A program made the position numbers and the translations under genes. A DNA stretch of 53,152 nt from Eubacterium sp. (GTDB lineage Bacteria > Bacillota > Clostridia > Lachnospirales > Lachnospiraceae): NCBI GenBank assembly GCA_017965495.1, contig JAGCPW010000010.1, forward strand, positions 1 to 53,152. Reading direction: 5' to 3'. Within the stretch, counting starts at the first letter, position 1; every line of letters begins with the position of its first letter. Of this stretch, positions 52,441 to 53,152 are shown piece by piece. Below the pieces are notes generated by a model that saw nothing but the letters and a program-made list of their open reading frames with translations, was not told where the DNA came from and ran no database searches.

Positions 52441-53152
52441 TTAAGAAACATCGCTATCTTCGTGTATAAGCGCTTCCGCCACTCTCAAATCATACTGATA
52501 TGTCACTTTAATATTTGTCTCTTCACCTTCCACTAAACTAACTGGAAGTCCTTTGATGACAAAAATTTTAGCGGCATCTGTAAGGATGGCTTTCTCCTCA
52601 TCTGTAAGTCCCATATAAAGTTCTTTTAATTTCTTTATCTTAAACGACTGAGGAGTTTGACCTTGATACATTTTTGTTCTATCTGGAATGTCTGAAATAA
52701 TCTTATTGTCTTCACTCACTACTATAGTATCCGTAGCTCCAAATACTGTATCACAAGCGCCATACTCTTTAGCTGTCTCGATGTTTTCTTTAATAATTCT
52801 ATCTGTAATAAAAGGTCTAACTGAATCGTGTGTAACTATAATGTCATCGTCTGTCAATTCGTAGTTTTCTTCTATATAAGCTATAGAGTTCATAATAGTT
52901 TCATTACGAGTGCTTCCGCCCTCTATCACCACTACTTTTTCTTGCTTTCCAATGTGCTTCTCTACTAATTCTTTCGTGTAATCAACCCATTCTCCTGGGC
53001 AAAGAATTATAACTTTCTCAAAAGCATCATCCAAATAGAACTTCTCTAAAGTATGTATTAATATTGGTTTTTTATTAATTTCTAAAAACTGCTTTGGCTT
53101 GTCCACATTTCCCATTCTGCTTCCAATGCCACCAGCAAGTATTGCTCCAAAA
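52441..53152 (-). CDS. tarI: TarI, ribitol-5-phosphate cytidylyltransferase (partial at N-terminus)
   Basis: The frame continues past the ATG at 53115 to the right edge, reading [22 protein letters not shown], so the true start lies just outside and only a few residues are missing. GGIGSRMG is the CTP-binding loop of IspD-like cytidylyltransferases; [21 protein letters not shown] and the late TDAAK and [10 protein letters not shown] motifs follow. Makes CDP-ribitol from ribitol-5-phosphate with TarJ. IspD is the alternative, but tarJ next door decides for TarI. Confidence 0.93.
   Translation of the reverse strand, partial: FGAILAGGIGSRMGNVDKPKQFLEINKKPILIHTLEKFYLDDAFEKVIILCPGEWVDYTKELVEKHIGKQEKVVVIEGGSTRNETIMNSIAYIEENYELTDDDIIVTHDSVRPFITDRIIKENIETAKEYGACDTVFGATDTIVVSEDNKIISDIPDRTKMYQGQTPQSFKIKKLKELYMGLTDEEKAILTDAAKIFVIKGLPVSLVEGEETNIKVTYQYDLRVAEALIHEDSDVS

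Noticed and set aside
52441-53152. IspD as identity of the cytidylyltransferase
   Set aside because: Adjacent tarJ and surface-polymer genes make TarI far more likely.
1-53152. CRISPR arrays, tRNA/rRNA genes, IS elements, prophage genes
   Set aside because: No regularly spaced repeats, no cloverleaf or rRNA sequence, and no transposase or phage motifs were seen in reading both strands.

Overview
The window reads like a chromosomal segment of a low-GC Gram-positive anaerobe of the Clostridia, most like the Lachnospiraceae. Reasons: AT-rich sequence, Shine-Dalgarno sites of the AGGAGG type before nearly every gene, FtsEX under a PucR-type regulator, flavodiiron and free-standing ferredoxin genes, several lysine-rich exported proteins, and teichoic acid genes. 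The genus is an inference. I see no rRNA, tRNA, IS element, prophage or CRISPR, and no gene-free stretch longer than 300 bases. Coding density is high and most genes lie on the minus strand.

Layout. 1-13.5 kb (minus): a compact run that reads, in transcription order, PucR-type regulator, ftsE, ftsX, an EnvC-like M23 protein, a CtpA/B-like S41 protease, a PII-like protein, a CPA2 antiporter, uvrB, uvrA, an anchored SGNH-like protein, two small membrane proteins and the start of larB (cut by the window edge). 13.6-19.4 kb (minus): a large exported beta-helix protein, the sugar-ABC ATPase msmK with a structured leader, and an acyl-ACP thioesterase. 19.5-21.8 kb (plus): a membrane protein overlapping an exported ComEC-like metallo-beta-lactamase-fold protein. 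21.8-31 kb (minus): an AsnB-like protein without a glutaminase nucleophile, a lipoprotein, a flavodiiron protein and an FAD oxidoreductase in one run; then an exported Ig/Fn3-type protein, a TetR regulator, a 70-residue protein, another exported lysine-rich protein and a membrane protein. 31-38.7 kb: rlmD, lgt and yhaM (minus), then mutS2, a two-component system and an 8Fe-8S ferredoxin (plus). 38.7-42.6 kb (minus): the gdpP-rplI-dnaB block. 42.7-53.2 kb: cell-surface polymer genes, with two CDP-glycerol glycerophosphotransferase-type proteins (one fused to a GT2 domain), a polytopic glycosyltransferase-like protein, an acyltransferase-3, a hexapeptide acyltransferase, a GT2, tarJ and tarI.

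How the genes fit together. FtsEX plus the coiled-coil M23 protein is a cell-division wall-hydrolase module. tarI/tarJ should make CDP-ribitol, and the neighbouring transferases would build and decorate a polyol-phosphate wall polymer. Four exported proteins end in strongly lysine-rich modules that could bind such an anionic polymer (inference). GdpP links the window to c-di-AMP, and a PII-like protein sits beside a cation/proton antiporter.

The observation I rate highest is not a gene. The terminator hairpins behind two unrelated exported-protein genes (13610-13660 and 21760-21817) carry the same 18-nt loop in the same mRNA sense. In each, that loop closes on a different but complementary 4-bp inner stem and a different long outer stem. 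Identical loop with compensating stems is the signature of a structured RNA (or folded DNA) motif that I do not recognise.
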